Of a DNA stretch of 64,000 nucleotides, positions 42,419 through 50,847 are shown one piece after another (the first letter of the stretch is position 1; each line of letters begins with the position of its first letter). The position numbers were made by a program, and so were the translations under genes. This DNA is from Algorimicrobium hallyeonense (GTDB taxonomy: Bacteria > Bacteroidota > Bacteroidia > Flavobacteriales > Flavobacteriaceae). The notes beneath the pieces were generated by a model, which did no database searches, was not told the origin of the DNA, and worked only from the letters and a program-made list of their open reading frames with translations. The stretch spans positions 124,001-188,000 of the forward strand of contig NZ_JBHSLA010000005.1 of assembly GCF_042657385.1 (NCBI RefSeq), read 5' to 3'.

Positions 42419-43240
42419 ATGACCATTAACTGCCAAGGAAACCTAATTGATTTAGCTACACCAAAAGTCATGGGAATACTGAATTTAACACCAGATTCTT
42501 TCTTTGATGGTGGAAAATATAAAAACGAACACGAGGTGTTTTCTCAAGTGGAAACGATGCTTCACCAAGGCGCAACCTTTATTGATGTTGGTGCCTATAG
42601 TTCTAAACCAAATGCTAGTTTTGTAAGTGAAACGGAAGAGTTAAATAGGATAATTCCAGTAATTCAAGCCCTTGTTACTGAATTTCCAAATATTTTACTA
42701 TCTGTTGATACCTTTCGGAGTGAAGTTGCTATGGCAAGTATTTCAGCAGGAGCTGCTTTGATAAATGATATTTCGGCTGGTAAGTTGGATAATCAAATGC
42801 TGGAAGTTGTGGGTAAACTGCAAGTTCCTTACATTATGATGCACATGCGTGGCACACCACAAACTATGCAAACCTTAACGGAATACGAGGCACTTGTAAA
42901 AGACATATTATTTTATTTTTCTGAACGTGTATCCGCGGCAAAAAAACATCAAATTACAGATATTATAATCGATCCTGGTTTTGGTTTTGCTAAAACACGG
43001 GAACAAAACTTTACGCTTTTAAATCATTTAGAACATTTTAAAATGCTTGAAAAACTCCTATTAGTAGGTGTTTCAAGAAAGTCTATGATATATAAAACAT
43101 TAGAAAGCACGGCCAACAACGCCTTGAATGGTACAACTGTGTTGCATACAATTGCCTTGCAAAAAGGCGCCAACATCCTTCGGGTTCATGATGTAAAAGA
43201 AGCCATGGAATGCATTAAACTAACAAATGAATTGAATTAA
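42419..43240 (+). CDS. folP: Dihydropteroate synthase
   Basis: 273 residues. It joins p-aminobenzoate to dihydropterin pyrophosphate in folate synthesis and is the sulfonamide target. VMGILNLTPDSFFDGGKY is the pterin/pyrophosphate loop, IDVGAYSSKPNA the second loop, LINDISAGKLD and IMMHMRGTPQTMQ follow, and the C-terminal Lys/Arg site is in LVGVSRKSMIY and ILRVHDVKEAMEC. A weak -7 box (TAATTTTG, 42346-42353) lies upstream. It starts a plus-strand run with a lipoprotein gene and cdaA. Confidence 0.95.
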   Translation: MTINCQGNLIDLATPKVMGILNLTPDSFFDGGKYKNEHEVFSQVETMLHQGATFIDVGAYSSKPNASFVSETEELNRIIPVIQALVTEFPNILLSVDTFRSEVAMASISAGAALINDISAGKLDNQMLEVVGKLQVPYIMMHMRGTPQTMQTLTEYEALVKDILFYFSERVSAAKKHQITDIIIDPGFGFAKTREQNFTLLNHLEHFKMLEKLLLVGVSRKSMIYKTLESTANNALNGTTVLHTIALQKGANILRVHDVKEAMECIKLTNELN

Positions 43241-43244
43241 ACTT

Positions 43245-43910
43245 ATGAAATATTTTAAATTTTTAATCCCTTTACTTGTCGTTGCTTGTAGTTCTGACAA
43301 GGTTATTTTACTCCCTGAAGTACAACAAGCCCACGTTCATGAGGTTTTGGATGTGTCTCCAGCATATTTATTTTACGATTCTACGGCTGTAAATGGGGTA
43401 GAGCTAAATAGAAAAAATTTAATCATTTCCACGAATTGGCTAGTAAATGTGGATAAGCGATTGACTTTAAAACAACTGATTCCCGAAATTCAATTTCTTC
43501 AAAACAAAAAACGCGGTTCTGAATTACATAAAAACGAAGATGCCAAAAATTATTATTCCTGTAATGATACGCGTATTAAAAATCTAGGTTTTATAGAATT
43601 TACAGATGTTTATTATCATTTAAAAGATTCAGTAGCTTCCACAAAAAAAGCTTTTAATGATTTGAAAACGTCTAGTATAAACCTTCAAATAGAATCTTTA
43701 AAACTTATCAAGCTTGCAGATTCTGAACAAACACGAAATTTACAGAAATTGGTTTCTGATTTGCAAACGGATTCACTTTTCAAATCAAAACCAGTCGTTC
43801 TTCACCTATCTGAATCTTTAACATTTCAAGATTATATTAGTTTGAAATCGGCTTTGATTTCAGTGACTTCTGAAGATTTGATAGTTGATAACAATGAATT
43901 TATTTATTAA
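43245..43910 (+). CDS. Hypothetical lipoprotein between folP and cdaA
   Basis: 221 residues. MKYFKFLIPLLVVAC is a lipoprotein signal. The mature part includes VLDVSPAYLFYDSTAVNGV, LISTNWLVNVDKRLTLKQL and a Lys/Leu-rich helical stretch. It is not recognised as a named family. The gene begins 4 bases after folP and ends 34 bases before cdaA, so it should be part of the same operon. Its repeated SSTKK/SINLQIESLKL segments suggest a helical periplasmic protein. Confidence 0.7.
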   Translation: MKYFKFLIPLLVVACSSDKVILLPEVQQAHVHEVLDVSPAYLFYDSTAVNGVELNRKNLIISTNWLVNVDKRLTLKQLIPEIQFLQNKKRGSELHKNEDAKNYYSCNDTRIKNLGFIEFTDVYYHLKDSVASTKKAFNDLKTSSINLQIESLKLIKLADSEQTRNLQKLVSDLQTDSLFKSKPVVLHLSESLTFQDYISLKSALISVTSEDLIVDNNEFIY

Positions 43911-43944
43911 TCTATAATTCTTACATTTACAAAAACACGAGCCT

Positions 43945-44730
43945 TTGGAAATTTTTGACGACCTATTAAAATTTACCGTTATAGATATTATAGATGTTGT
44001 TCTTGTAGCAGCACTACTCTACTACGTTTATAAATTGGTAAAAGGCACAGTTGCTATCAACATTTTTATCGGTATTGTTATAATCTACCTCATTTTTTTG
44101 GTTACTGAAACCTTACAAATGAAAATGTTAAGCAAGATTTTGGGTGGTTTTATGAGTGTTGGACTAATTGCTTTAATAGTCGTTTTCCAACAGGAAATTA
44201 GAAAGTTTTTACTTATGGTAGGGTCCACTAATTTCAGTAAACGCGGGAAATTTTTCAAGCAATTTAAGTTTTTAAAAACGGAAACTGAAAATGAAACGGA
44301 TGTGGAAACTATTATTTCGGCCTGTATTAAAATGAGTTCGTCTAAAACGGGAGCTTTAATTGTTTTAGAACACAATAATAATTTGGATTTCCTGACTACC
44401 ACAGGTGATGCTATGAATATTACGGTAACGCAACCTATTATAGAAAGTATTTTTTTTAAAAATAGCCCGCTTCATGATGGTGCTATTATTATTTCGAATA
44501 ATATTGTTAAAGCCACTCGTGTTATTTTACCGGTAAACAATGATAAAATTTTACCAAGTCGTTTTGGTTTACGTCACAGAGCTGCAGTAGGAATTACTGA
44601 AAAAACAGATGCTTTAGCATTAGCTGTTAGCGAAGAAACGGGTCAAATTGCCTATTTTAAGGATGGTGAGTTTATTAGGTTTGAAGACACGGATGAATTA
44701 ATTGAATTGATTAGAAAAGACTTAACATAA
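43945..44730 (+). CDS. cdaA: Diadenylate cyclase CdaA (TTG start)
   Basis: 261 residues. It makes c-di-AMP from two ATP. Three N-terminal membrane segments (about residues 15-80) precede a DAC (DisA_N) domain with the catalytic DGA in PLHDGAIIIS and the RHR motif in SRFGLRHRAAVG. The start must be TTG at 43945, since no in-frame ATG occurs before about residue 58, inside the membrane part. c-di-AMP controls potassium, turgor and cell-wall balance in other bacteria. It is in one run with folP and a lipoprotein gene; a folP-cdaA link is common in Bacteroidota. Confidence 0.93.
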   Translation: MEIFDDLLKFTVIDIIDVVLVAALLYYVYKLVKGTVAINIFIGIVIIYLIFLVTETLQMKMLSKILGGFMSVGLIALIVVFQQEIRKFLLMVGSTNFSKRGKFFKQFKFLKTETENETDVETIISACIKMSSSKTGALIVLEHNNNLDFLTTTGDAMNITVTQPIIESIFFKNSPLHDGAIIISNNIVKATRVILPVNNDKILPSRFGLRHRAAVGITEKTDALALAVSEETGQIAYFKDGEFIRFEDTDELIELIRKDLT

Positions 44731-44737
44731 TTCAGAA

Positions 44738-46510
44738 TTAAGCTACCTCTTCTTCTTTAGCAAATTGGACGTCGTGTAAATTTTTGTAATATCCATTCTC
44801 TTTTTCTAAAAGTTCAGAATGCGTTCCTTGTTCTACAATTTTTCCAGCGTCCATAACAATAATTTGATCTGCTTTTTTAATTGTTGCCAAACGATGTGCA
44901 ATAACAATGGATGTTCTGTTTTTGGTTATTTTATCTGTCGCATTTTGAATTAGTTGTTCAGAATAAGAATCTACAGACGATGTAGCCTCATCCAGAACCA
45001 ATATACTCGGATTGGTTACATAGGCCCGTAAAAACGAAATCAGTTGGCGCTGCCCAGATGATAACATAGCGCCACGTTCCTTCACGTTATAATGGTACCC
45101 ATTAGGTAAGGTCATAATAAATTCGTGAATCCCGATTGCTTTAGCGGCTTCAATGACATCATCTTCTGTAATACTTGGATTATTTAAAGTAATGTTGCTC
45201 AAAATAGTATCCGCAAACAAAAATACATCCTGTAAAACCACAGCAATTTGTTGTCTTAAAGACGCTAATGTGAATTCTTTTATATCGGTACCATCAACTT
45301 TAATAACGCCTTTGTTTATCTCATAAAAGCGATTTAATAGATTGATAATGGTTGACTTTCCAGCGCCTGTTGCTCCAACAATAGCAATGGTATCTCCTGC
45401 TTTTACATTTAAAGAAATTCCTTTAAGCACTTCTTCATCTAAAACATAACTAAAGTGCACCTTTTCAAATTGAATATCGCCTTTAAAATGAGCGGCAACT
45501 TGCGTCCCTGTGTCATCAATTTGCGAGGTGGTTTCTAAAACTTTAAACACACGATTGGCAGCAACCATCCCCATTTGTAGGGTATTAAATTTATCAGCTA
45601 TTTGGCGCAATGGCCTAAATAACATAGGAATCATCATGATAAATGCTGTTAAATCTCCTAATGTTGCGGTATCATCCACAACGGCATTTAAACCACCATA
45701 CCAGGCTATTAAACCTATGGTAATAGATGATGATAATTCGGCAATTGGAAAAAATATAGAGTTATACCAAACGGTTTTTAGCCAACCTTGTTTATGACGC
45801 TCATTTATTATTTTGAAGTTTTTATATTCTGTGTCTTCTCGCGTAAATAGCTGTAAAATTTTCATGCCTGTAACACGCTCTTGAACAAAAGAGTTTAGGT
45901 TGGAAACTTCCGTACGCACTTCCTCAAAAGCCTTTTTCATATACTTCTGAAAAATTCGTGTGGCATATAAAACCAAAGGCAGCATTAAAAACACAATAAT
46001 ACTCAACTGCCAATTCATATACACCATTACAGCTGAAACGACTATCATGGTTAACAAATCACGGAAAATCATAAATAAACCTTCGCCAAAAATAGCCGCA
46101 ATTCGCTCCATATCCGTTACGGCTCTAGTAATTAAAACACCTACCGACGAGTTGTCATAATACTTCATTTTAAAACGAAGCATGTGGTTAAATAGCGTTA
46201 CCCGAATATCCTTAACAACAGTTTGCCCTAACCAGCTAGCATAAAATATAAACAGCAACTGACTAATAACTTCAAACAATAATAAAGCTGCCATTAATAG
46301 AATATAAGGCAGAAACCCTTCCAAGGTTTTCGTGGCTATATTATTATCAATAGCTTGCTGTAAAATATATGGTCTTGCAGCACTTAGAAGTGCTAATAAA
46401 ATAACCACAAAAAGAACACCTACAAAAACCTTGTTGTAAGGTTTCATGAACTTCACAAGCTTTTTAAGGAGATTGGTATCTAATAATTTATTATCTGTTT
46501 TAGTTGCCAT
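44738..46510 (-). CDS. ABC exporter with fused membrane and ATPase domains (MsbA-like)
   Basis: 590 residues. Six membrane segments (about 25-330) are fused to an ATPase with Walker A GATGAGKST, Q-loop VVLQDVFLF, signature LSSGQRQL and Walker B ILVLDEATSSVDS, plus H-loop IVIAHRLATI. It would act as a homodimer or with another half, exporting lipids, peptides or drugs across the cytoplasmic membrane. The substrate cannot be read. It overlaps truA by 11 bases and converges with cdaA, 7 bases away. Confidence 0.92.
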   Translation of the reverse strand: MATKTDNKLLDTNLLKKLVKFMKPYNKVFVGVLFVVILLALLSAARPYILQQAIDNNIATKTLEGFLPYILLMAALLLFEVISQLLFIFYASWLGQTVVKDIRVTLFNHMLRFKMKYYDNSSVGVLITRAVTDMERIAAIFGEGLFMIFRDLLTMIVVSAVMVYMNWQLSIIVFLMLPLVLYATRIFQKYMKKAFEEVRTEVSNLNSFVQERVTGMKILQLFTREDTEYKNFKIINERHKQGWLKTVWYNSIFFPIAELSSSITIGLIAWYGGLNAVVDDTATLGDLTAFIMMIPMLFRPLRQIADKFNTLQMGMVAANRVFKVLETTSQIDDTGTQVAAHFKGDIQFEKVHFSYVLDEEVLKGISLNVKAGDTIAIVGATGAGKSTIINLLNRFYEINKGVIKVDGTDIKEFTLASLRQQIAVVLQDVFLFADTILSNITLNNPSITEDDVIEAAKAIGIHEFIMTLPNGYHYNVKERGAMLSSGQRQLISFLRAYVTNPSILVLDEATSSVDSYSEQLIQNATDKITKNRTSIVIAHRLATIKKADQIIVMDAGKIVEQGTHSELLEKENGYYKNLHDVQFAKEEEVA

Positions 46511-47249
46511 TTTTTATCGTCTCTGGATACGAAATATGAATTAAATACAAACCGTGAGCTGGAACGGAATAGCCTGCTTCTTGTCTGTTTTTAGATTGAA
46601 TAATAGTGTGTAGGTCGGATTCATTAATTTTTCCCAACCCAATATTTATTAAAGTGCCGACAATGGCCCGAACCATATTACGCAAAAACCGATCGGCTTG
46701 AATGGTAAAGTGTAATTCATCGTCTACCTGTTCAAAATGCACATTCATAATAGTACAATTATACGTCTTTACATCGGTATTTGTTTTGGAAAAGCATTGA
46801 AAATCTTTATAGTTTAATAAACTTTCGGCCGCTGCTTGCATCTTTGGAATATCCAATTTTTGCTTTATAAAATAGGCGCTTTCAAAATTAAAAGCGTTTT
46901 TCTCTAAAGCTATTCTATATAAATAGGTTCTACTTGTAGCATGAAAACGCGCATGCGCGTCCGGTGCTACAGGAAATATATGCTGAATAGCTACATCTTT
47001 AGGCAATAACGCATTGAGTCTGTAACACAGATTCTCGTTTTCAAAAACAACATCTGTATCAAAATGCGCGAACATGTTTTTGGCATGCACTCCTGCATCG
47101 GTTCTTCCGGCTCCCACAATAGGTGTCTCTTGGCCTAATAATGTAGACAACGCTTTTTCAATAACCTCTTGAACTGAAATAGCATTAGGCTGATTTTGCC
47201 AGCCATGGTAATCTTTTCCGTTATATGAAAGCGCTATAAAATATCTCAA
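46500..47249 (-). CDS. truA: tRNA pseudouridine(38-40) synthase TruA (TTG start)
   Basis: 249 residues. It makes pseudouridine in the tRNA anticodon arm. The catalytic Asp is in GAGRTDAGVHAKNMFAHF; YNGKDYHGWQNQPNAISVQE opens the family and RFLRNMVRAIVGTLINIG is the C-terminal motif. The start codon is TTG at 47249: the family normally begins with Met-Arg-Tyr, and no upstream in-frame ATG exists. It overlaps the ABC exporter start by 11 bases, so the two are coupled. Confidence 0.93.
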   Translation of the reverse strand: MRYFIALSYNGKDYHGWQNQPNAISVQEVIEKALSTLLGQETPIVGAGRTDAGVHAKNMFAHFDTDVVFENENLCYRLNALLPKDVAIQHIFPVAPDAHARFHATSRTYLYRIALEKNAFNFESAYFIKQKLDIPKMQAAAESLLNYKDFQCFSKTNTDVKTYNCTIMNVHFEQVDDELHFTIQADRFLRNMVRAIVGTLINIGLGKINESDLHTIIQSKNRQEAGYSVPAHGLYLIHISYPETIKNGN

Positions 47250-47355
47250 TGGTTTATGCTATTTTTGTAAAACGCAAAGATAGAATTTTAATCGTTCTTG
47301 AAATTTCAAATAAAAGTTAAATTAAAAGAGACTCCCATATTCCTGGGAAGTAAGC

Positions 47356-47847
47356 ATGACAAAAATACTCCTACTTTCCGATACCCACAGTTATATGGAT
47401 GATGACGTTTTAAAATACGTAAAACAAGCAGATGAAGTTTGGCATGCTGGTGATATTGGCGACTTAAAAGTTACCGATGCTATTAAAGCGTTAAAACCAT
47501 TAAAAGCCGTGTATGGCAATATAGATGATGAAAAAGCCCGGATGGAATTCCCATTAGACAACCGCTTTATGTGCGAAGATGTTGATGTTTGGATAACCCA
47601 TATTGGTGGTTATCCAAATAAATACAATGTTAGGGTTCGGGAGATGATCAAGGAAAATCCGCCCCGTATTTTTATTTCAGGTCACTCGCATATTTTAAAA
47701 GTCATGCCGGACAAAAAACTCAATTTAATACATATGAACCCTGGTGCCATAGGCAAACACGGTTTTCATCAAGTACGCACCATGTTACGTTTTACAATTG
47801 ATGGGAAAAAAATTGAAAATTTAGAGGTTATTGAATTTAAGAAATAA
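47356..47847 (+). CDS. YfcE/MJ0936-type metallophosphoesterase
   Basis: 163 residues. A small calcineurin-like phosphodiesterase with the two-metal site: LLSDTHSY (motif I), EVWHAGDIGD (motif II), VYGNIDD (motif III), VDVWITHIGG and FISGHSHILKV (His motifs). Members hydrolyse phosphodiesters such as 2',3'-cAMP analogues in vitro; the true substrate is unknown. Single gene, divergent from truA and convergent with the DUF4293 gene. Confidence 0.9.
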   Translation: MTKILLLSDTHSYMDDDVLKYVKQADEVWHAGDIGDLKVTDAIKALKPLKAVYGNIDDEKARMEFPLDNRFMCEDVDVWITHIGGYPNKYNVRVREMIKENPPRIFISGHSHILKVMPDKKLNLIHMNPGAIGKHGFHQVRTMLRFTIDGKKIENLEVIEFKK

Positions 47848-47874
47848 AAAAGCCCAAGATCTTCACCTTGGGCT
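47845..47874 (-). terminator. Terminator after DUF4293 gene
   Basis: AGCCCAAG (47851-47858) pairs with CTTGGGCT (47867-47874). On the minus strand six T follow. It lies 30 bases past the stop at 47904; on the plus strand it has no T run. Confidence 0.8.
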
Positions 47875-47903
47875 CACGCACTAATACTACTAAGATGAAA
47901 GGT

Positions 47904-48314
47904 TTATCGTAATCGATCTACAGATTTTACAAGATCTTCATCCTTTTTGATGGCCTTATTAGCTAATGCCAATAACACGATAGAAACAATTGGAAGAAAA
48001 ATCCCAATACCCTTCTCAGAAACAACCGTTTCTCCAGATAAGTTTAGAGACAGATACACAAATAATCCTAGTAAAATAAAGTTTAATATGATGTTCAGTC
48101 GTCCCAACATAAATTGCGACTTCCTACTTTTAAATCTTGTTATGGAGATAAGCGATAATGCTGCCGATACAATAAACATAATTACAATGTAATTAATATC
48201 CATTGCAAACACTTTTACATCTTCTGGCGTGGTCCATAATTCAAACACACCAATTAAACCACCTGAAACTACAGCAGCCAATAACAAATATAAAGTTTGA
48301 ATTCTTTGAAGCAT
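47904..48314 (-). CDS. DUF4293 membrane protein
   Basis: 136 residues with four membrane segments. The start MLQRIQTLYLLLAAVVSGG, the central arginine-rich loop FKSRKSQFMLGRLNIILN, and the last helix VLLALANKAIKKDEDLVKSV with DRLR are typical of DUF4293, a small integral membrane protein of Bacteroidota with no known role. Divergent from rho, as is usual in flavobacteria. Confidence 0.88.
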   Translation of the reverse strand: MLQRIQTLYLLLAAVVSGGLIGVFELWTTPEDVKVFAMDINYIVIMFIVSAALSLISITRFKSRKSQFMLGRLNIILNFILLGLFVYLSLNLSGETVVSEKGIGIFLPIVSIVLLALANKAIKKDEDLVKSVDRLR

Positions 48315-48516
48315 TAATTATCTAATTTATCCAGAGCAAAAATAGCAGTTTCTTTTAAAATTAAACTAAAAAAAAGAAAATAAAGTTGTATAATTGCAGT
48401 AATGATTTGCAACTATCAGAGTTGTAAGGCATTAATTCTTCAAAAAAATAAGATCAATTTTTCTTCGGAATCATTCAACTTAACAACATTAAAATAAAAC
48501 ATTCAATTCAACATCA

Positions 48517-50181
48517 ATGTTTGAAATATCTCAATTAAAAGCAATGAAGCTACCTGAATTACAGGAAATAGCTCAAAAACTGAACGTTCCAAAATATCGT
48601 TCATTAAAAAAATTAGATTTAGTTTATCAAATTTTAGACCAACAAGCCGCCAACCCAAAAGCGGTAAAAGAAGTTGTTCCTTCTGAAAAAAAATCTGAAA
48701 GCCCAACAGAAAAACCTGTTGAAAAAGCACCTAGAAAACGCGTACAGAAACCTGCTCGCGAAAACAAACCTAGTGCAGAACGCACAAAAGAACCTACGGC
48801 TCAAAACAGTGTAAAAGATTCTAGTAAGGACAGTACAAAAGAAAGCAGCACACAAAAACCTGCTCCAGAAAAGTCTAAAACGCCTCAAAAACAAAACAAA
48901 CCTAACCCGAGACCAAAGTCAAATCAGCCACAGAAACGTGATGACAAAAATGGCAATACGCGCGATGATAAGCAAAAGGATAATCGGACTCAAAACCAGA
49001 AACACGACAAAAAGAATAACGGTAATAAAGACACACGGAATCGCTACAGAGAACCCGACTTTGAGTTTGATGCTATTATAGAAAGTGAAGGTGTTTTAGA
49101 CATTATGCAAGATGGTTACGGTTTTTTACGGTCATCCGATTACAACTATTTATCCTCTCCTGATGATATTTATGTATCCCAATCGCAAATTCGTTTATTT
49201 GGTTTAAAAGTAGGAGATACGGTTTTAGGAAATGTAAGACCCCCAAAAGAGGGTGAAAAATATTTTCCACTTATAAAAGTTATTCGCATTAATGGTCAAA
49301 GTCCAGAAGTGGTAAGAGACCGCGTTTCTTTTGAGCATTTAACACCGCTATTTCCGCAAGAAAAATTTAATATAGCAGAAAAGCAAAGTACCATTTCAAC
49401 ACGAATCATGGATTTGTTTTCGCCTATTGGAAAAGGTCAACGTGGAATGATTGTATCACAACCTAAGACTGGTAAAACCATGTTATTAAAGGACGTGGCA
49501 AATGCCATTGCAGCCAATCACCCAGAGGTTTACCAAATGATTCTTTTAATTGATGAACGTCCAGAAGAAGTAACAGACATGCAACGCAATGTTCGCGGAG
49601 AAGTTATTGCCTCTACCTTTGATAAAGAAGCGCATGAACACGTGAAAATTGCTAACATTGTTTTAGAAAAAGCAAAACGTCTGGTAGAATGCGGACATGA
49701 TGTGGTTATTTTATTAGATTCCATTACACGTTTAGCACGAGCCTACAACTCGGTACAACCAGCATCTGGTAAAATATTAAGTGGTGGTGTGGATGCTAAT
49801 GCGCTACACAAACCAAAACGTTTCTTTGGTGCGGCTCGAAATATTGAAAATGGTGGGTCATTAACGATAATTGCTACGGCATTAACAGAAACAGGATCTA
49901 AAATGGATGAAGTTATCTTTGAAGAATTTAAAGGTACTGGTAATATGGAGCTACAATTAGATAGAAAAATATCGAATCGTCGTATTTTCCCTGCCATTGA
50001 TTTAACATCTTCAAGCACGCGTCGTGATGATATTTTATTAGACGAAACAACGATACAAAGAATGTGGGTAATGCGTAAATACTTAGCAGATATGAATCCT
50101 GTTGAAGCTATGGAGTTTATCAACGAACGTTTTAAACAAACTAAAAATAATGAGGAGTTTTTAATCTCTATGAATGGTTAA
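48517..50181 (+). CDS. rho: Transcription termination factor Rho with basic insert
   Basis: 554 residues, longer than E. coli Rho (419). The N-terminal helix bundle (MFEISQLKAMKLPELQEIAQ) is followed by a disordered, Lys/Pro/Asn/Gln-rich stretch at about residues 48-175, as in other Bacteroidota. Then comes the RNA-binding OB fold (GVLDIMQDGYGFLRSSDYNY) and the hexameric ATPase with Walker A SQPKTGKTMLLKD, Walker B VVILLDSITRLARAYN and the R/Q loops. It terminates transcription of untranslated RNA. The insert probably adds RNA binding or phase behaviour. A long leader of about 100 bases lies upstream with a TTGCAACT/AGTTGTAA hairpin. Confidence 0.95.
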   Translation: MFEISQLKAMKLPELQEIAQKLNVPKYRSLKKLDLVYQILDQQAANPKAVKEVVPSEKKSESPTEKPVEKAPRKRVQKPARENKPSAERTKEPTAQNSVKDSSKDSTKESSTQKPAPEKSKTPQKQNKPNPRPKSNQPQKRDDKNGNTRDDKQKDNRTQNQKHDKKNNGNKDTRNRYREPDFEFDAIIESEGVLDIMQDGYGFLRSSDYNYLSSPDDIYVSQSQIRLFGLKVGDTVLGNVRPPKEGEKYFPLIKVIRINGQSPEVVRDRVSFEHLTPLFPQEKFNIAEKQSTISTRIMDLFSPIGKGQRGMIVSQPKTGKTMLLKDVANAIAANHPEVYQMILLIDERPEEVTDMQRNVRGEVIASTFDKEAHEHVKIANIVLEKAKRLVECGHDVVILLDSITRLARAYNSVQPASGKILSGGVDANALHKPKRFFGAARNIENGGSLTIIATALTETGSKMDEVIFEEFKGTGNMELQLDRKISNRRIFPAIDLTSSSTRRDDILLDETTIQRMWVMRKYLADMNPVEAMEFINERFKQTKNNEEFLISMNG

Positions 50182-50207
50182 AATCTGCATTACTGAATAA
50201 TACTAAA

Positions 50208-50241
50208 AAATGCCTTGAGAAATTCTCAAGGCATTTTTATT
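50208..50241 (+). terminator. Terminator after rho
   Basis: AAATGCCTTGAG (50208-50219) pairs with CTCAAGGCATTT (50225-50236), followed by T-rich sequence. It lies 27 bases after the rho stop. Confidence 0.88.
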
Positions 50242-50284
50242 TATAAACAAAACTGGATTTAACTTTTCAACTTTAAATTTTCAC

Positions 50285-50317
50285 CATAAAAAAAGCTTCT
50301 CACGAAGAGAAGCTTTT
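50285..50317 (-). terminator. Terminator after rpsT
   Basis: AAAAGCTTCTC (50291-50301) pairs perfectly with GAGAAGCTTTT (50307-50317), loop ACGAA. On the minus strand a T run follows. It lies 25 bases past the rpsT stop. Confidence 0.88.
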
Positions 50318-50341
50318 AATATATGAACTTTTCCTCTTTAC

Positions 50342-50593
50342 TTATAAAGAAGCTATATGCATAGCTAAACCAGACTTTAAGTTGGCAGCTTTATTAGCAT
50401 GTATAATATTTTTCTTCGCTAATTTATCAATCATAGACGATACATCAACAAACAATTCTTGAGCTTGCTTCTTATCAGTCGTGTCACGCAATTTTTTAAT
50501 TGCATTACGCGTTGTCTTATGCTTATATTTATTAACTAAACGTTTAGATTCGTTACTTCTAATTCTCTTTAACGCTGACTTGTGATTTGCCAT
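50342..50593 (-). CDS. rpsT: 30S ribosomal protein S20
   Basis: 83 residues, a basic helical protein that binds 16S rRNA. It begins MANHKSALKRIRSNESKRLV and continues with NKYKHKTTRNAIKKLRDTTD; IHANKAANLKSGLAMHIASL closes it. The length and Lys/Arg content are normal. The tRNA-Glu gene lies 25 bases upstream on the same strand. Confidence 0.96.
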   Translation of the reverse strand: MANHKSALKRIRSNESKRLVNKYKHKTTRNAIKKLRDTTDKKQAQELFVDVSSMIDKLAKKNIIHANKAANLKSGLAMHIASL

Positions 50594-50618
50594 TTGTTTC
50601 TTTTCTTATTAAAAATTG

Positions 50619-50690
50619 TAGCCCGTAGGGGAATCGAACCCCTCTTACATGGATGAAAACCATGCGTCCTAGCCGATAGACGAACGGGCC
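50619..50690 (-). tRNA. tRNA-Glu (anticodon TTC)
   Basis: 72 bases. Acceptor GGCCCGT pairs with ACGGGCT (one G-U), the anticodon stem is CATGG/CCATG with loop TTTTCAT (anticodon TTC), and the T arm is GGGGTTCGATTCCCC. The CCA end is not encoded. It lies upstream of rpsT on the same strand with a 25-base gap, so both may be on one transcript. Confidence 0.96.
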
Positions 50691-50847
50691 ATTTTGTTTT
50701 TGAGTGTGCAAATATAAATTTTTATATTTAAACTTGCAAGCCTTTTGTTTGACAAAATAACTCACAATGTTTCCATTGCGGATGCAAAAATACAACTATT
50801 TTTAAATGTTGCAACAACTATTTGAACTTTTTTAAAAATATTTTCAA

